From JOPF133 sp052144935 (lineage in GTDB: Bacteria > Acidobacteriota > Terriglobia > Bryobacterales > Bryobacteraceae): DNA of 13,831 nt. A program made the translations under genes and the position numbers. Location of the stretch: assembly GCA_052144935.1 (NCBI GenBank), contig JBKQPR010000166.1:1-13831 (forward strand). Direction: 5' to 3'. This document shows positions 6,732 through 13,469 of this stretch, piece by piece. The notes beneath the pieces are model-generated. The model had not been told where the DNA came from and searched no databases. It worked only from the letters and a program-made list of their open reading frames with translations. Every line of letters begins with the position of its first letter. Position 1 is the first letter of the stretch.

Positions 6732-7475
6732 CTAGGCGCGGCGTGTTTTGCGGGCCGCGAGCCACCCGCAGACCAGCAATCCAAGGCCGGCCGCCAGCAG
6801 CGTGGAGGGCTCGGGTATCTCCGAGAAAGTTTGTTGGAAGTCGCTCAAGGTGGCGGTGTTGGGACTGGAGCCGTTCGCGCCGCCGGAATTGAGGGTGATG
6901 AGATCGCCCACCGTGACCTGCTGCACGCCGTTCAGGTTGGTCGCCCCTTGGGCGCTGCACAGGTTTGGCAAGGGGGGGCAAGTCGAAGGGTAGAGCGACG
7001 GATTCAGCGTGGTGAGGCTGGTGCTGAAGTTGATCGTGCCCATAACGTCGGAAGGGGCGTAGGGCGGATCCGGGCCAAGATCCTCTACGGTGCCGCTGAA
7101 GGCGACGGAAGTGCCCTCAATCGGCAAAGCCGGGGGCACCGAAACCGTGTAGCCGATATCGATCTGGGTCAGGAAACCGTCCGAAGCCGTCCAGACGGCC
7201 TGGAAATTCAAGACAGGAGAGAATGCGGATCCGCTTGCTGTAACCTGGACCTCGGATGCGGTCACGTTGGGATCGACATTGTCGGGGTTCCCGGGAATCA
7301 AATCCAGGTTATAAGTGTAGCTGAAATTGGAAAAAATGGCGTTGCCGAACTGGCATCCGCCAATACCTTGGTTGATGTAATCCTGCAGAGTGACTAAACT
7401 GGAACAGAGCCCGCTGGCCCACAACGCCGGAGACGCTGCCAGCAGGAGTCCGCACAGCCGCAATCCGTTCCTCAT
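6732..7475 (-). CDS. PEP-CTERM sorting-domain protein
   Basis: 247-residue secreted protein. It begins with a Sec signal peptide (MRNGLRLCGLLLAASPALWA). It ends with the tripartite PEP-CTERM sorting signal: the motif IPEPS, a hydrophobic span TLLAAGLGLLVCGWLAA, and a basic tail RKTRRA. Such proteins are processed by an exosortase and usually end up in the outer envelope or extracellular matrix. The middle is Ser/Thr/Asn-rich and probably beta-structured, with no known catalytic motif. I chose the ATG at 7475 over an upstream start at 7517 because it has AGAGG 7 bases before it and starts the signal peptide cleanly. The ribosome site is flanked by GAAG/CTTC, so it can sit in the loop of a small hairpin. 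No exosortase gene is in the window. Confidence 0.9.
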   Translation of the reverse strand: MRNGLRLCGLLLAASPALWASGLCSSLVTLQDYINQGIGGCQFGNAIFSNFSYTYNLDLIPGNPDNVDPNVTASEVQVTASGSAFSPVLNFQAVWTASDGFLTQIDIGYTVSVPPALPIEGTSVAFSGTVEDLGPDPPYAPSDVMGTINFSTSLTTLNPSLYPSTCPPLPNLCSAQGATNLNGVQQVTVGDLITLNSGGANGSSPNTATLSDFQQTFSEIPEPSTLLAAGLGLLVCGWLAARKTRRA

Positions 7476-7532
7476 TGCGAAGCCTCTTCGACCAAGTGTA
7501 GCAGATGCGGCTCCCAAACCCGCGGGCCCAAT

Positions 7533-7552
7533 GCTAATTCTGGCTAATTCTG
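7533..7552. repeat. Perfect 10-bp tandem duplication
   Basis: GCTAATTCTG occurs twice back to back, upstream of the PEP-CTERM gene. On the minus strand this reads CAGAATTAGC twice. The 10-bp period places both copies on the same helix face, which suits a regulator site but is not proof of one. Confidence 0.5.
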
Positions 7553-7835
7553 GTGCGGGACGCGAGAAGCTTACTCACAGTACTTTCCCTCGCATTCTGA
7601 CTGATACCTACGCCACCGTTACCGAGATGGGACCCCGAAGGGCGCCCTGTCAGGGAGCGGTTTCCGCCGGAAATCCCCGCAACGGTTCAGCACCGGCCAT
7701 GGTTGGACGCCCCCGCGGACCCTCTCTTGCAAGGAGCGGCAAAAGCCGGGTCGCGAAACTCGATCTGCGACGCCGTGGAAGAGCCGGATGGAGCCGTCCC
7801 AGAGCCGGGCGGGAATCGGGCGAACCAGACCAAAG

Positions 7836-7862
7836 CCGAGCCCCGCCGGGACTTCAGCTCGG
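7836..7862 (-). terminator. Possible weak terminator of the permease operon
   Basis: CCGAGC (7836-7841) pairs with GCTCGG (7857-7862) about 14 bases after the permease stop. On the minus strand the stem is followed by CTTTGGTCT, only a partial T-run. Confidence 0.25.
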
Positions 7863-7875
7863 GTCCGGATCGATC

Positions 7876-10491
7876 TCACTCGCAGCGCAACGCCACCACG
7901 GGATCCACCTGGGCGGCGCGGCGGGCAGGCAGCCAGGCGGCCAGGAGGCCCACGGCGCACAGGGTCACCACGGGAACCCCGAGCGAGATCGGGTCGGAAG
8001 GAGATACTTCGAACAGCAGGCCGCGAATGGCGCCGGACAGTGCCAGGGACCCGGCCACGCCCGCGACCACGCCGGCGGCGATCCAGGCGCCGGCTTGCCA
8101 CTCGACGCGCAGGGCCACGTCGCGCGGCCGGGCCCCCAGGGCCATGCGGACGCCGATTTCGCGGCTCTGCTGCGCCACCAGGAAAGCCAGCAGTCCGTAG
8201 AGGCCCACGGCGGCCAGCAACAGGCCAAGGCCCGCAAATCCCGCCACCACGGCGGCGATGAAACGCGGCCGTTGGCGGAAGCGATCGACGCGCTCCTCCA
8301 TGGTCTGGATGTCCACCGGCAGCGTGGGATCGAGGGCCGCAAACTCGCGGCGCATCCAGCGGCTCAAAGTGGCCGGGTCGAGCGCGGTTCGAAAGACGGC
8401 CACGCCGCCGCGCCCCAGACGCGTGGAATGGGCCATGCGCAGGCGGTAATATTCGGGGTCGGGCGGCTCTGCAACGCCGCTATTCTTGGCATCGGCCGCT
8501 ACGCCCACCACCGGAAATCCATGCCCATCGCCATCCAACACCAACTGATGGCCGAGCGGGCTCTCGTTGCCGAACAGGCGGTGGGCCAGGGTGGCGCTGA
8601 GAATCACGGGGCTATCGCCCGAGGCCCGTTCGCTTTCCAGGAATGCCCGCCCGGAGAGGATCGGAATGCCCATGGCCCGGAAATATCCGGGACTGACCCA
8701 TCGGAACGCCACCATGCCGCCGTTGGGGGCAACCGGCGCGTGCCCCACGATGCCGATGTTGGAATACGGCCGGCCCATGGAGCCGCGCGGCGGGATGGAG
8801 TCGGTGAGGGCAAACAGGCCGCCGCCGGGTATCCGCTGCAAGCGCGCCTCCAGTTCGTCGAAGAAGGCGGACTGCGCGGCCGCCGGCCGGTAGCGCTGGC
8901 GGCGCAGAGTAAACGATGCTGTGACGAGTTGTTGGGAACGGAAGCCCAGCGGCTGCTCCTCCAGCTTCCACAGGCTGCGGACAAACAGCGAAGCGCCAGT
9001 GAGCAGAATGAGGGAAATCGCCACCTGGGCCACGATCAGAAAGCGGCGCAGAAACATGCGCGCCGGCCCGGTGGTGCGCGATCCCGCCAGGGCCTCGGCG
9101 CGCGGCTGTTCCAGCGCGGGCGCCAAGCCGAACAGCAGTGCCGCGGCCACCGTGGCGGCGACGGTGAAGCCAAGAACGCGCAGGTCGACCCTGGCCTGGT
9201 CCATGCGCAGCATGCCTTCCGGCGACAGACGCACGAACAGGCGCACCAGCCCCCAGCCGAGGGCGCAGCCGGCTACGCCCCCGGAGAGGCCCAGCAGCAG
9301 GCTCTCGGTGAGCATCTGGCGGACCAGGCGGCCGCGGCCGGCGCCGATGGCGGCCCGCATGGCGAGTTCGCGCCGCCGCGCCGCCACGCGGGCCAGCAGC
9401 AGGTTGGCGACATTGGCGCACGCCAGCAGCAGCAGCGCCAGCACGGCGCCCAACAGCATCCAGGAGGCCAGTTTCACCTCGTGGATCTGCCGGTCGCGCA
9501 GGGAACGAACCACCAGGTGTACTTCCGAGCGCAACTCGGCGGGAACATCGGCGCGCAGGCTCTCGTAATACAGCGGCAGCATCGCCTGGCGGGCCTGGCC
9601 GATCGAGACGCCATCGCGCAGCCGGGCAAAGGTTCGCAGGAAAGCGCTGGAGTTCTCCGAACGCGGCCGGCTGGCATCCAGGCGCGCCGGCAGGAGCACG
9701 TCGGCGTCGCCGAGTTGCGGCATTTCGAAATCTTTGGGGAGCACCCCGACAATGCGCGCGGGCTGCTCGTCCAAGACGATGCTGCGCTCCAACACGCGCG
9801 GGTCGTTGCCAAAGGCCGTGCTCCACAGGGCGTGAGACAGGAGCACGACGGTGGGCGCGCCCGGACGGTCGTCATCCGGATTGAAGTCGCGGCCCAGGGC
9901 CGGCGCGAGGCCGAAGGTGCGCAGGAAATTGGCCTCCACAAATTGGCACGCGGCACGGCGCGGCGTCTCGCCGGTCTGCAGATCGCAAGGGCCGGCCGCC
10001 CGCATCGCGGTGAGCGACTGGAAGGGCGTTTGCAGCCTGCGCCAGTCCAGGTAACTGCTGACCACGTTGAACTCGTTGTTATCGACCGGGCCGAAAAAGC
10101 CCACCGAGACTAACTGGCCGTCTTGGGGATACGGCAGGCTGCGGAACAGCAGAGGATCGACCACGCTGAACACGGCCGTGGAAGCCCCGATGCCGATGGC
10201 GATGGTGGCCACGGCGATGGCCGAAAAGGCGGGCGATTTGCGAAACCCGCGGAGCGCATAGCGGCAGTCCTGCAGCAGGCAGTCCCACCATTGGGCGATG
10301 TGGACGGCGCGCACGGCTTCCAAGGCGCGCAACGATCCGCCGAGCTGTTTGCGGGCGAGCGATCGGGCCGCAGCCGCGTCGAGACCTCGGGCTCGGTACC
10401 ACTCCTCGCGGAGCGCCTGGTGGGTGTCGATCTCCTCGCGCCATTCGGATTCCCGCCGGCGCCGGCGCAGCCAGTCGAAAAAGTGTTTCAT
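7876..10491 (-). CDS. ADOP-type duplicated MacB/FtsX permease
   Basis: 871-residue inner-membrane protein of the acidobacterial duplicated orphan permease type. After a cytoplasmic prefix (about 1-85, EEIDTHQALREE) come TM1 (88-111) and a MacB-type periplasmic domain (about 115-335). A four-helix FtsX core follows at about 342-368, 397-420, 437-460 and 482-508. The second half repeats the plan: a periplasmic domain, then three spans (about 742-770, 801-826, 836-855). Both coupling motifs are present (RRRELAMRAAIGAGRGRLVR and REIGVRMALGARPRD). Such permeases usually contact an ABC ATPase such as MacB, but none is encoded nearby, hence 'orphan'. I chose the ATG at 10491, not the longer frame to 10623, because it overlaps the PadR stop as ATGA, implying translational coupling, and starts at the family's usual MK..F..L.RRR end. 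Confidence 0.93.
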   Translation of the reverse strand: MKHFFDWLRRRRRESEWREEIDTHQALREEWYRARGLDAAAARSLARKQLGGSLRALEAVRAVHIAQWWDCLLQDCRYALRGFRKSPAFSAIAVATIAIGIGASTAVFSVVDPLLFRSLPYPQDGQLVSVGFFGPVDNNEFNVVSSYLDWRRLQTPFQSLTAMRAAGPCDLQTGETPRRAACQFVEANFLRTFGLAPALGRDFNPDDDRPGAPTVVLLSHALWSTAFGNDPRVLERSIVLDEQPARIVGVLPKDFEMPQLGDADVLLPARLDASRPRSENSSAFLRTFARLRDGVSIGQARQAMLPLYYESLRADVPAELRSEVHLVVRSLRDRQIHEVKLASWMLLGAVLALLLLACANVANLLLARVAARRRELAMRAAIGAGRGRLVRQMLTESLLLGLSGGVAGCALGWGLVRLFVRLSPEGMLRMDQARVDLRVLGFTVAATVAAALLFGLAPALEQPRAEALAGSRTTGPARMFLRRFLIVAQVAISLILLTGASLFVRSLWKLEEQPLGFRSQQLVTASFTLRRQRYRPAAAQSAFFDELEARLQRIPGGGLFALTDSIPPRGSMGRPYSNIGIVGHAPVAPNGGMVAFRWVSPGYFRAMGIPILSGRAFLESERASGDSPVILSATLAHRLFGNESPLGHQLVLDGDGHGFPVVGVAADAKNSGVAEPPDPEYYRLRMAHSTRLGRGGVAVFRTALDPATLSRWMRREFAALDPTLPVDIQTMEERVDRFRQRPRFIAAVVAGFAGLGLLLAAVGLYGLLAFLVAQQSREIGVRMALGARPRDVALRVEWQAGAWIAAGVVAGVAGSLALSGAIRGLLFEVSPSDPISLGVPVVTLCAVGLLAAWLPARRAAQVDPVVALRCE

Positions 10492-10814
10492 GCGAATCGC
10501 AGCACTTTCCGGACGCCCTTGGAGACGGCGGTCCAATTGGTTTCGGCATCCGCGAGCCGGCGGCGGCCGGCCGGAGTCAGAGTGTAGAAGCGCGCCCGGC
10601 GGGCCTTGTCGGTTTGCCGCCATTCGCCGCGCACGAGTTTAAGCTTTTCGAGGCGATGCAGGGCGGGATAGAGCGAGCCTTCCTCCAAGCGCAGCAGGCC
10701 GCTGGAGACGGTCTCGACGTGCAGCGTAATGCCGAAGCCGTGATTGGAACCCCGTTGGAGGGTTTTCAGGATGAGCAGCTCCAGCGCGCCCTGCAGTTGA
10801 TCGCCGCGGCTCAT
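10488..10814 (-). CDS. PadR-family transcriptional repressor
   Basis: 108-residue winged-helix regulator. It shows the PadR hallmarks: GALELLILKTLQRGSNHGFG (residues about 9-28), the wing and recognition region LRLEEGSLYPALHRLEKLKL (41-60), and the ARFYTLTPAGRRRL strand-wing segment (74-87). Length and layout match the short PadR type with a reduced C-terminal dimer helix. Such genes commonly precede ADOP permeases in Acidobacteriota. Here the two share the overlap ATGA and one upstream promoter, so PadR probably represses its own operon through the palindrome at 10821-10834. The ATG at 10814 has AGGTG five bases before it. The effector is unknown. Confidence 0.93.
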   Translation of the reverse strand: MSRGDQLQGALELLILKTLQRGSNHGFGITLHVETVSSGLLRLEEGSLYPALHRLEKLKLVRGEWRQTDKARRARFYTLTPAGRRRLADAETNWTAVSKGVRKVLRFA

Positions 10815-10820
10815 AATTCA

Positions 10821-10834
10821 CCTAGTTTTCTAGG
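10821..10834. promoter_or_regulatory. Operator-like palindrome CCTAG-N4-CTAGG
   Basis: CCTAGTTTTCTAGG is a perfect 5-4-5 inverted repeat between the -10 box and the PadR ribosome site; its edge touches both. A repressor bound here would block transcription start, as expected for PadR autoregulation. Confidence 0.55.
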
Positions 10835-10860
10835 GTAGCGATCTAAGGCGAGCGTGTCAA
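10832..10860 (-). promoter_or_regulatory. Promoter of the padR-permease operon
   Basis: On the minus strand a perfect -35 TTGACA (10860 to 10855) is followed after 17 bases by TACCCT (10837 to 10832), a 3/6 match to the -10 consensus. The 5' leader would be short and contains the CCTAG-N4-CTAGG site. Confidence 0.6.
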
Positions 10861-11017
10861 GTGGCGCAGGCACTCTTGCCTGCCGCGCCGAGATTCGTCT
10901 CGGCGCTCTTGTCTGGCTTCGCCGCGATCGCGCCCGCCGCGCTTCCCGGCGCCTCGGAAGAGCGCCGGGACGAATCTCGGCGCGGCAGGCTGAGAGCCGG
11001 CTGAGAGCCTGCGCCAC
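10861..11017. repeat. REP/BIME-like inverted repeat of four hairpins
   Basis: Left arm 10861-10910 and right arm 10958-11017 are inverted copies. Eleven outer bases match perfectly (GTGGCGCAGGC), as do 31 of 32 inner bases; a short middle piece differs (7 versus 17 bases). In the right arm that piece carries a tandem repeat of CTGAGAGC. Each arm contains its own hairpins: a 9-bp stem GCGCCGAGA with a TTCG loop (10885-10906), a 7-bp stem GCAGGCA with a CTCT loop (10866-10883), and counterparts in the right arm, one with a G-T wobble. The spacer is 47 bases. It fills the whole gap between the amidohydrolase stop and the PadR -35 box. Palindrome pairs of this type are typically dispersed genome-wide; whether this one is must be checked. 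Confidence 0.85.
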
Positions 11018-11026
11018 GGGGCCTCC

Positions 11027-12211
11027 CTACTGCCGCTTGTAAACCTGGCCGGCCTTCATCACGAAGACCACTTTCCGCACGGCCCTGATGTCATCCAGTG
11101 GGTTGCCTTCGGTGGCCACCAGGTCGGCCTGGAATCCGGCGGCCACCGTGCCCACCTCGCTCCCCAGGCCCAGGGCTTCCGCCGAAAGCGAGGTCGCGCT
11201 GACGATCGCGTCCATGGGCTTCTCGTTCGCGTCGCGCACGCGGTACACGAACTCCTCGGCGTTGCGCCCGTGCGAGCCGGCCACCGCGTCGGTGCCGAAC
11301 ACGATCTTCAGCTTGCGGGCGCGGGCGCGCCGCAGCACATCCTCGGTGGGCGCAATGCCCTTCTCCAGGGTGGCCAATTGCTGCTCGTTGAAGGTGAAAC
11401 TGGCGCGGTTGTCCAGGTAATTGTGCAGCACCAGAAGGTTGGGATCGAAATACGTGCCGCGCTGGGCCATCAGATCGAGCGTGGCGTCGGTGAGAAACGT
11501 GCCGTGCTCGATGGAGGTGCAGCCGGCCTCGACGGCGGCGCGCGCGCCCGCGTCGCCGATGGCGTGTACCACCGAGCGCAGCCCCACCGCTTTGGCCTCC
11601 TGGCAGACCGCCTGAATCTGCTCCCCGGTCATGGTCTGGCCGCCGCCCGCGCCCAGGCCGCTAGTGGCGAAAAGCTTGATCGCGTCGGCGCCCTCTTCCT
11701 TGGTTTTGCGGACCAGCGCCCGGAGCGCAGCCAGGTCGCCGCGTGGCTCGCCCGAATCCGCGTTGATCTGCCGCAGCGACGTGAGAATGCGCGGCCCGGG
11801 GATAACGCCTTGGTTGATGCGGTCGCGCACCGGGCCATCCATCGCCGCGCCCACGCTCTCAACTGTGGTGAATCCGCCCAGCAGGGTGATCCAGGCGTCG
11901 CCGGCGGTGTAGAGGGCGTTCAGCTCGGGCGCCTCGCGGCTGTTGATGGATTTGTGGTCGGCGTCCATGTGCCAGTTGATGTGCACGTGCGTATCGATCC
12001 ACCCGGGCATGACGGTGAGGCCGCGCAGATCGTAGGTGGGCTTCTCGCCGGCCGGGCCGACCGAGACGATGCGCGAGCCTTCAACCACGATCTGCCGGTC
12101 CTTCAAGACGCCGCCCTTGCCATCCAGCAGCGTGCCGGTCCGGAGGACGATACGGGATTGCGCGCCGGCCGTCACGGCGGCCCAGGCAAGCAGGAATACA
12201 CGGAATCGCAT
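11027..12211 (-). CDS. Secreted metal-dependent amidohydrolase (imidazolonepropionase/prolidase-like)
   Basis: 394-residue TIM-barrel amidohydrolase, probably hydrolysing amide bonds of small peptide-like or cyclic substrates; the substrate cannot be fixed. Metal ligands of the binuclear subtype are all visible: HVH (His75, His77) after strand 1, Lys179 in AIKLFATSG (the carboxylated bridging Lys), His216 in VVHAIG, His236 in SIEHGTF and Asp308 in FGTDAVAGSHG. The small beta-sandwich from both termini ends with the family-typical GTVAAGFQADLVATEGNPLD. A signal peptide (MRFRVFLLAWAAVTAGA) indicates export. Length is close to the usual 400-430 for this family. The ATG at 12211 lacks a good ribosome site. 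Upstream are a palindrome and the intron remnant. Confidence 0.92.
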   Translation of the reverse strand: MRFRVFLLAWAAVTAGAQSRIVLRTGTLLDGKGGVLKDRQIVVEGSRIVSVGPAGEKPTYDLRGLTVMPGWIDTHVHINWHMDADHKSINSREAPELNALYTAGDAWITLLGGFTTVESVGAAMDGPVRDRINQGVIPGPRILTSLRQINADSGEPRGDLAALRALVRKTKEEGADAIKLFATSGLGAGGGQTMTGEQIQAVCQEAKAVGLRSVVHAIGDAGARAAVEAGCTSIEHGTFLTDATLDLMAQRGTYFDPNLLVLHNYLDNRASFTFNEQQLATLEKGIAPTEDVLRRARARKLKIVFGTDAVAGSHGRNAEEFVYRVRDANEKPMDAIVSATSLSAEALGLGSEVGTVAAGFQADLVATEGNPLDDIRAVRKVVFVMKAGQVYKRQ

Positions 12212-12231
12212 AGGTAGATTTTGACGCGGTA

Positions 12232-12248
12232 CTGGCTATAATAGCCAG
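12232..12248. promoter_or_regulatory. 17-bp palindrome over the amidohydrolase -10 box
   Basis: CTGGCTATAATAGCCAG has perfect 8-base arms around one base. On the minus strand it contains TATTAT (12243 to 12238), a good -10, about 27 bases before the amidohydrolase ATG. No matching -35 is seen at 16-18 bases. A repressor bound here would cover the promoter. It also follows the intron domain V by only 23 bases, so it may be part of the insertion site. Confidence 0.4.
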
Positions 12249-12264
12249 CCCGTTTTAAACAAAC

Positions 12265-12785
12265 CCCTTTCAAACCGTGAGTGCAGTTTTCCTGCACACG
12301 GCTTAGCGATGATCTTCTGGGTGTGGCTTGCGCCGGGTATTTCACGGTTCCTCGCCGATACAGACCCATTTCCACAAAGCGATCATGGGACCGCTTCTCC
12401 ACCCGACCCTTACGCTGGCCAACCCGCCGGAACATCCAGCGCGCCAGCCGCTCGTACACGTAGCTGTCGAGTTCCGGATTCGTTTCATCGCCTTGGGTGA
12501 CGGCCACCGCTGCATATAGTGCCGCCGTGGGTTCCGCAAGATACTGCGCTTCTTCCGGATCGTACATCCCAAGAAAACAAAACTACCCCTCCCCCGTGTC
12601 AGTTCCACCATCCGGGTCTTCTCCGGGTGCAGCACCAACCCCAGCTTGTTCGTCACAAACTGGACTTGTCGAAGCGCCTCCTTCGCCTTCGATTCCGTCG
12701 TACTCATCACCACGAAATCGTCGGCGTACCGGATCAGCACCCCGAGCAAACCGCACTTCTTCGCCCAGATCCGATCCAATAAGTG
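12265..12785 (-). pseudogene. Group II intron reverse transcriptase/maturase fragment
   Basis: Remnant of an intron-encoded reverse transcriptase. The first block (12785 to about 12480) has LDRIWAKKCG, the polymerase core YADDFVVM, LGLVLHPEKTR, FVFLGCTIRKK and RWPSPKAMKRIR. The sequence then jumps, with a frame change near 12470-12485, to LDSYVYERLARWMFRR, MGLYRRGTVKYPAQATPRRS and the terminal SRVQENCTHGLKG. From recall of the family, about 45-50 residues that normally lie between RIR and DSYV (the RGWGNYFRTGN maturase motif) are missing, so an internal deletion of about 145 bp is inferred. Everything 5' of the LDRIW block, including RT motifs 1-4, is absent. The last codons overlap domain V. 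Confidence 0.88.
12272..12304 (-). ncRNA. Group II intron domain V
   Basis: Read on the minus strand, the outer stem AAGCCGTG pairs with CACGGTTT (one G-T pair). An inner stem TGCAG/CTGCA carries a GAAAA loop, with a short bulge between stems. This is the catalytic domain V hairpin, including the AGC triad at its base, and its 33-base length is close to the usual 34. The overlap with codons for SRVQENCTHGL supports the identification. No convincing domain VI or 3' splice site follows. Confidence 0.75.
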
Positions 12786-12938
12786 CCGTCCGGTCCATAC
12801 TCGGGCTGGGATCGTCGCCGGCTCAAACCGGCAAATAGCAGCCGGATCCTACCCCAGGCTCTCCACTGGCTGCCGGTGCTTATCCCGACGCGTCAACAGC
12901 TCGCGCACGGCGTCGCGTGATTCCTGGACGATCACTGG
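12786..12938. other. Unassigned gap between intron remnant and XRE gene
   Basis: About 150 bases with no recognisable gene. A GCCGG-N6-CCGGC stem-loop lies at 12817-12832. A minus-strand stretch of 28 codons (GTG at 12935 to TAG at 12849-12851) continues in frame after the XRE stop but matches no family I know. Confidence 0.35.
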
Positions 12939-13301
12939 CTACGCACGAGCGCGCGCCTGCTTTCTGCCCGTGGGCCTAGGCTCCGGAGCGTCTTCGGCAA
13001 TGCCGGACAGAACCACTGGCGCGCGGTCGGGGAATTCAGCCACAAGAGCGAGGTTGCCCCCCATGGCCTGGACGGTCTTCCGGAGCGTGGACAGCAACAG
13101 ATCGCTGCGCTTTTCGAGGCGCGAAACACTGTCCTGGGTGATCCCGAGAGCCTTGGCCATCCGGACCTGAGTGAGCTTGCGCGCGTGCCGCAGCTCGCGC
13201 AGGGTCATCTCCTCGGCGACCAACTGAGCAGCGCGGGCCTCGACCTTCTTGCGTTGGGCGGGGCTGAGCTTCCCGATTATGTCATCCACGTTCGTGGACA
13301 T
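12939..13301 (-). CDS. XRE-family antitoxin-type HTH protein (orphaned)
   Basis: 120-residue HTH protein with a helical N-terminus (about 1-35) and an XRE/HTH domain: TLRELRHARKLTQVRMAKAL then GITQDSVSRLEKRSDLLLS (about 33-72). The segment TLRKTVQAMGGNLALVAEFP is typical of HigA/antitoxin-like XRE proteins, and a basic tail ends RKQARARA. It lies two bases after the stop of a RelE/ParE toxin fragment (TAA-CC-ATG), the toxin-first order of HigBA-type modules, and its ribosome site (AAAGGAAA) is inside the toxin's last codons. Because the toxin is broken, this antitoxin is now solitary. It could still repress its promoter region or neutralise related toxins elsewhere in the genome. Confidence 0.88.
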   Translation of the reverse strand: MSTNVDDIIGKLSPAQRKKVEARAAQLVAEEMTLRELRHARKLTQVRMAKALGITQDSVSRLEKRSDLLLSTLRKTVQAMGGNLALVAEFPDRAPVVLSGIAEDAPEPRPTGRKQARARA

Positions 13302-13303
13302 GG

Positions 13304-13459
13304 TTATTTCCTTTCCTTTTTCAGCCGGGCCAGATGAGAGTCGAAACGGTCATCGGCCTTGCGGATCAGCCCGCGGTAAAACCGTTTTTCGCCGACACCC
13401 GATTTATCTCCTGCAATCAGGAGGATCGCCTTGCTGACATCATATGGACTGTATGTCAT
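13304..13459 (-). pseudogene. C-terminal half of a RelE/ParE-type toxin
   Basis: 51 codons from an ATG at 13459. The toxin-like part YDVSKAILLIAGDKSGVGEK continues as RFYRGLIRKADDRFD and ends in HLARLKKERK. This matches the C-terminal half of RelE/ParE (HigB-like) toxins, which run about 110-120 residues. The preceding four codons (MTYS) do not match, so the homology begins near 13440. The missing N-terminal half lies next door on the opposite strand (13470-13640). Without it the fragment should be inactive as an mRNA-interferase fold. Confidence 0.85.
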
Positions 13460-13469
13460 ATTGTCGGTA

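Larger units (their letters stand above)
7476..7875. other. Intergenic region between PEP-CTERM and ADOP genes
   Basis: 400 bases with no gene I can support. It contains a 10-bp tandem repeat at 7533-7552, a possible -10 (TACACT on the minus strand, near 7495-7500) without a convincing -35, and a weak stem-loop at 7836-7862 just beyond the permease stop. No riboswitch or tRNA pattern was recognised. Confidence 0.4.

Noticed and set aside
7390..10113. Very long plus-strand open frame (907 codons)
   Set aside because: It is antisense to the ADOP permease, has low-complexity Gln/Arg/Gly/His-rich composition typical of a GC-rich shadow frame, and matches no family.
10492..10623. Longer N-terminus for the permease
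   Set aside because: The extra 44 codons lie wholly within padR in another frame and do not resemble the ADOP prefix; the ATGA overlap start is clearly better.
12221..12242. TTGACG and TATAAT on the plus strand
   Set aside because: The spacer is only 10 bases and no plus-strand gene follows, so it is not a sigma-70 promoter.
12849..12935. 28-codon stretch in frame after the XRE stop codon
   Set aside because: Together with the kinase amber it might suggest TAG readthrough, but other genes here end normally in TAG (receiver, SH3-like, PEP-CTERM, amidohydrolase), and the stretch has no recognisable homology.
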